Positions 5,805 through 7,308 of a stretch of DNA of 7,308 bases are shown one piece after another. Each line of letters opens with the position of its first letter. The first letter of the stretch is position 1. A model generated the notes under the pieces. That model was not told the DNA's origin, searched no databases, and saw only the letters and a list, made by a program, of their open reading frames with translations. Position numbers and translations under genes: made by a program. The DNA is from an uncultured Planctomycetaceae bacterium. Its GTDB lineage: Bacteria; Planctomycetota; Planctomycetia; Planctomycetales; Planctomycetaceae. The stretch lies in the NCBI GenBank assembly GCA_937952455.1, contig CALFYU010000187.1:1-7308 (forward strand), in the 5' to 3' direction.

Positions 5805-6806
5805 CTATTGCGGTTGCAGCTGTGACTCTACCGGCGGGGAAACGACTTCGACGGTGGCCGGTTTTTGCGATTGCGGCTGTTGGGTTGGGTCGTAGAAATT
5901 GATCGGGTCGGGGGTGATGCCGATGATCAGAAAGGCGAGCGTCAGCCAGCCCAGGATTTTTCGTCCCCAGCCCAGCGGCACGTAGTCATTGGCGGTCGGC
6001 GGATGCTTCGGTCCCATGAGCATGACCAGACCCACCATCAGCAACCATTGGTAGTGGCTGGTGAGGACCATGTAGCCCACAACCATCGCCAGAAAGCCGA
6101 TGGCGACGAAATGTGCTTTTTTGCGAATGAGAGCGTAGAGGATATGCCCGCCATCTAGCTCGCTGACGGGGACGAGATTGAGCGCGGTAATAAAAATGCC
6201 GACCCATCCGGCATGTGCCAGCGGGTGCATGTAAAGATCGTGTCCTTGTGGCAACGTTCCGTGGATCGATTCGATCAGCCACTGAAAGATTAACGGCTCG
6301 CCGAACTGAAAGTTGGCGACGTCCGTTTGGACCGGGGCAATCGTACTCCATTGAATTCCAAAATAGGTCATCGGCAAAGCGACAACTAGGCCTGCCAATG
6401 GTCCTGAAATGGCAATGTCGAAGAGGGCCTTGCGGTCGCCTGCTCCGCGTTGTTGGAGAATCACAGCCCCCATCGTCCCGAATGGTGGCAACGGCATGGG
6501 AATGAAGTACGGGAAACTGGCCGGAACGCCGTATCGCACTGATTGCAGAAAATGGCCCATTTCGTGAAACAAGAGAATGGACATCAGTGCGGCACTATAA
6601 ACTGGGCCGCCAATTAGCCACGTGCTGAGCGCCGTGGCGAGAAACAACATGAGCGGGCGAAAAAGCCGCTGACGATGAACGCGCGGCCGGCCGGCGGCGG
6701 GGCTGACGTTCCCCAAATCGACCTCGCGCTCGTGTCGGTCCAAGAGTTCATAAAACTCCTCGCGGGTCAAATTGTCGGTATCGAGTCCTTCTTGCGGCAT
6801 GCTCAT
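5805..6806 (-). CDS. Site-2 protease family (M50) integral membrane zinc metalloprotease, EGY-like
   Basis: Predicted 333-residue polytopic protease that would cut substrates within or near the membrane. Zinc/catalytic motifs are complete: HEMGH (81-85) in a hydrophobic segment and NLVPVSELDGGH (210-221) with the Asp ligand at 218. The motif between them, ISGPLAGL (133-140), is also typical. Residues 1-50 are charged and probably cytosolic (REEFYELLDRHEREVDLG). Hydrophobic segments lie at about 51-66, 68-82, 128-150, 200-215, 232-250, 253-265 and 284-298. The loop at about 151-199 separates the two active-site helices. FGTMGAVI (109-116) and the PP-x-x-DYVPLGWGRK region (269-283) recall plant/cyanobacterial EGY proteins. 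The C-terminal 35 residues are Gln/Pro-rich and probably disordered. No PDZ domain is seen, unlike RseP. A second ATG two codons downstream could be used. Substrate is unknown and no sigma/anti-sigma gene adjoins it. Confidence 0.92.
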   Translation of the reverse strand: MSMPQEGLDTDNLTREEFYELLDRHEREVDLGNVSPAAGRPRVHRQRLFRPLMLFLATALSTWLIGGPVYSAALMSILLFHEMGHFLQSVRYGVPASFPYFIPMPLPPFGTMGAVILQQRGAGDRKALFDIAISGPLAGLVVALPMTYFGIQWSTIAPVQTDVANFQFGEPLIFQWLIESIHGTLPQGHDLYMHPLAHAGWVGIFITALNLVPVSELDGGHILYALIRKKAHFVAIGFLAMVVGYMVLTSHYQWLLMVGLVMLMGPKHPPTANDYVPLGWGRKILGWLTLAFLIIGITPDPINFYDPTQQPQSQKPATVEVVSPPVESQLQPQ

Positions 6807-6839
6807 CCGTTCCCAGTGATTTAAAGTCCTGTCGAGGGT

Positions 6840-6848
6840 ATTCTACCA
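6840..6848 (-). promoter_or_regulatory. Candidate extended -10 promoter for the M50 protease gene
   Basis: Reading leftward, TGGTAGAAT carries an extended -10 (TGn) and a TAGAAT box, 5 of 6 to consensus, at 6848-6840. It lies 33 bases upstream of the ATG at 6806. No good -35 is present at 17 bases (TTCGAC stands at 15), which is compatible with an extended -10 promoter. Consensus matching only. Confidence 0.4.
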
Positions 6849-6976
6849 TGCAGGACGGAGGTCGAACACCGGCACATTTGTGGAGTTTTGCACCAATGCA
6901 TTATGGTTACAGCAATTACGGCGGTTTTTTGACTGGACATTTAGGGCGGACGGCGGGAGACCTGCGGTCGGGACCG

Positions 6977-7020
6977 GTGCGGGGTTAGGAGACCCGCGCA
7001 CAACGTTTTCGAGTGGCCAG
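6977..7020. repeat. Hairpin-forming repeat unit, copy 1
   Basis: The first 25 bases fold on themselves: GTGCGGGGTT (6977-6986) against GACCCGCGCAC (6991-7001), with a four-base AGGA loop, one bulged base and one G-T pair. The unit then continues CAACGTTTTCGAG into the AGTGGCC tract. The first 27 bases match copy 2 (7111-7137) at 24 positions. It is directly preceded by another small palindrome (GACC-TGC-GGTC near 6959-6969). Confidence 0.6.
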
Positions 7021-7055
7021 TCGCCAGTGGCCAGTGGCCGGTGGTCAGTGGCCAG
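7012..7055. repeat. Degenerate AGTGGCC heptamer tandem repeat
   Basis: Six consecutive 7-base units: AGTGGCC, AGTCGCC, AGTGGCC, AGTGGCC, GGTGGTC, AGTGGCC (7012-7053), followed by AG. Four are exact. It starts at the end of hairpin copy 1. Overlapping units create repeated TGGCCA palindromes. Confidence 0.85.
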
Positions 7056-7110
7056 AAGAAGTAGGCGGTATGCTTAGGGCAGTCGGCAGAAAAGAGGGTT
7101 GGGCGGCTCC

Positions 7111-7155
7111 GTGCGGGGTCAGGAGATGCGCGCACAAGTTTCTTAAGTTGGTCAG
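7111..7155. repeat. Hairpin-forming repeat unit, copy 2
   Basis: A direct copy of the unit at 6977: GTGCGGGGTCAGGAGATGCG followed by CGCACAA is 24 of 27 identical, then AGTTTCTTAAGTTGGTCAG aligns more loosely with the copy 1 tail. The CC-to-TG change weakens the inner stem compared with copy 1. The downstream end overlaps the left arm of the inverted repeat at 7147. Confidence 0.55.
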
Positions 7156-7204
7156 CCGTCAGAAAGGTTAGACTACGATGGCCGGACATCTTGGGCTGAC
7201 CAAC
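7147..7204. repeat. Inverted repeat with 11-bp perfect arms
   Basis: GTTGGTCAGCC (7147-7157) is the exact reverse complement of GGCTGACCAAC (7194-7204), with a 36-base loop. No T-tract follows, so terminator function is not supported. It may be part of the same dispersed repeat family as its left neighbour. Confidence 0.6.
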
Positions 7205-7253
7205 CCTACAACCTAAGGTCGAAAGCCTCCGGCCAATTCCCTCAAGCCTGTTA

Positions 7254-7308
7254 CCTCAAGCCTCAAGCCTCAAGCCTCAAGCCTCAAGCCTCAAGCCTCA
7301 AGCCTCAA
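7254..7308. repeat. Perfect CCTCAAG heptamer tandem array, cut by the window end
   Basis: Seven perfect CCTCAAG units occupy 7254-7302, and a partial eighth (CCTCAA) reaches the window end. An isolated copy stands at 7240-7246. The true length cannot be known from here. The forward strand is open in every frame because 7 is not a multiple of 3 (repeat peptide PQASSLK), but there is no start signal and I do not call a gene. Confidence 0.95.

Larger units (their letters stand above)
6807..7308. other. Gene-free, repeat-rich region upstream of the M50 gene
   Basis: About 500 bases without a credible gene. The first 130 bases (6807-6935) hold the probable M50 promoter and otherwise nothing I recognise. 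From about 6950 to the window end the DNA is a patchwork of repeats: a hairpin unit present twice, two tandem heptamer tracts and an inverted repeat, each listed separately. Short frames on both strands (for example 6941-7189 leftward) are made largely of repeat sequence and have no start signal. Confidence 0.6.

Noticed and set aside
5698..5895. A 65-codon frame crossing the ftr/M50 gap
   Set aside because: It runs through the inverted repeat and into the opposite strand of the M50 gene; no ribosome binding site.
6941..7189. An 82-codon minus-strand frame (and a 65-codon plus-strand frame at 6880-7077)
   Set aside because: Much of each translation is generated by the AGTGGCC tract and hairpin repeats, with no start signal.
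7012..7308. CRISPR array
   Set aside because: The repeats are contiguous 7-base units or only two copies of a longer unit; there are no regular unique spacers and no cas gene.

Overview
The window looks like a chromosomal segment from a member of the Planctomycetota. The strongest clue is a bacterial formylmethanofuran:tetrahydromethanopterin formyltransferase (Ftr/FhcD), an enzyme of the H4MPT-linked C1 pathway that among bacteria is mainly known from planctomycetes and methylotrophic proteobacteria. Other clues are the moderately high G+C, weak Shine-Dalgarno signals, widely spaced single genes, an exported beta-helix protein, and gaps full of dispersed palindromic repeats. The genus cannot be fixed from the sequence alone.

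Layout: mnmG (tRNA uridine-5-carboxymethylaminomethyl modification enzyme) runs leftward at 57-1886. It diverges, across a 325-base gap, from tpx (2-Cys thiol peroxidase) at 2212-2730, which ends in a clear intrinsic terminator at 2764-2803. A 26-base perfect palindrome (2914-2939) precedes a secreted right-handed beta-helix protein of the pectate-lyase/GH28-like fold (2964-4367). The stop codon of that gene lies inside a dispersed repeat, and a roughly 350-base repeat-rich gap follows. The right arm of an 18-bp inverted repeat there carries a promoter-like sequence for ftr (4716-5642, TTG start). ftr converges on a leftward site-2-protease-family (M50, EGY-like) membrane metalloprotease gene at 5805-6806, with a long imperfect inverted repeat between them. 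The last 500 bases (6807-7308) hold no credible gene. They carry hairpin-forming direct repeats, a degenerate AGTGGCC heptamer tract, an inverted repeat and a perfect CCTCAAG heptamer array that runs off the window.

The five genes form no evident operon. They are housekeeping or single-function genes (tRNA modification, peroxide defence, polysaccharide-related or unknown extracytoplasmic function, C1 transfer, membrane proteolysis), each apparently with its own transcription unit. The most distinctive aspect is the intergenic DNA: nearly every gap carries a different palindromic or tandem repeat family, and two of these touch gene ends or likely promoters. I did not find a convincing new multi-gene system.
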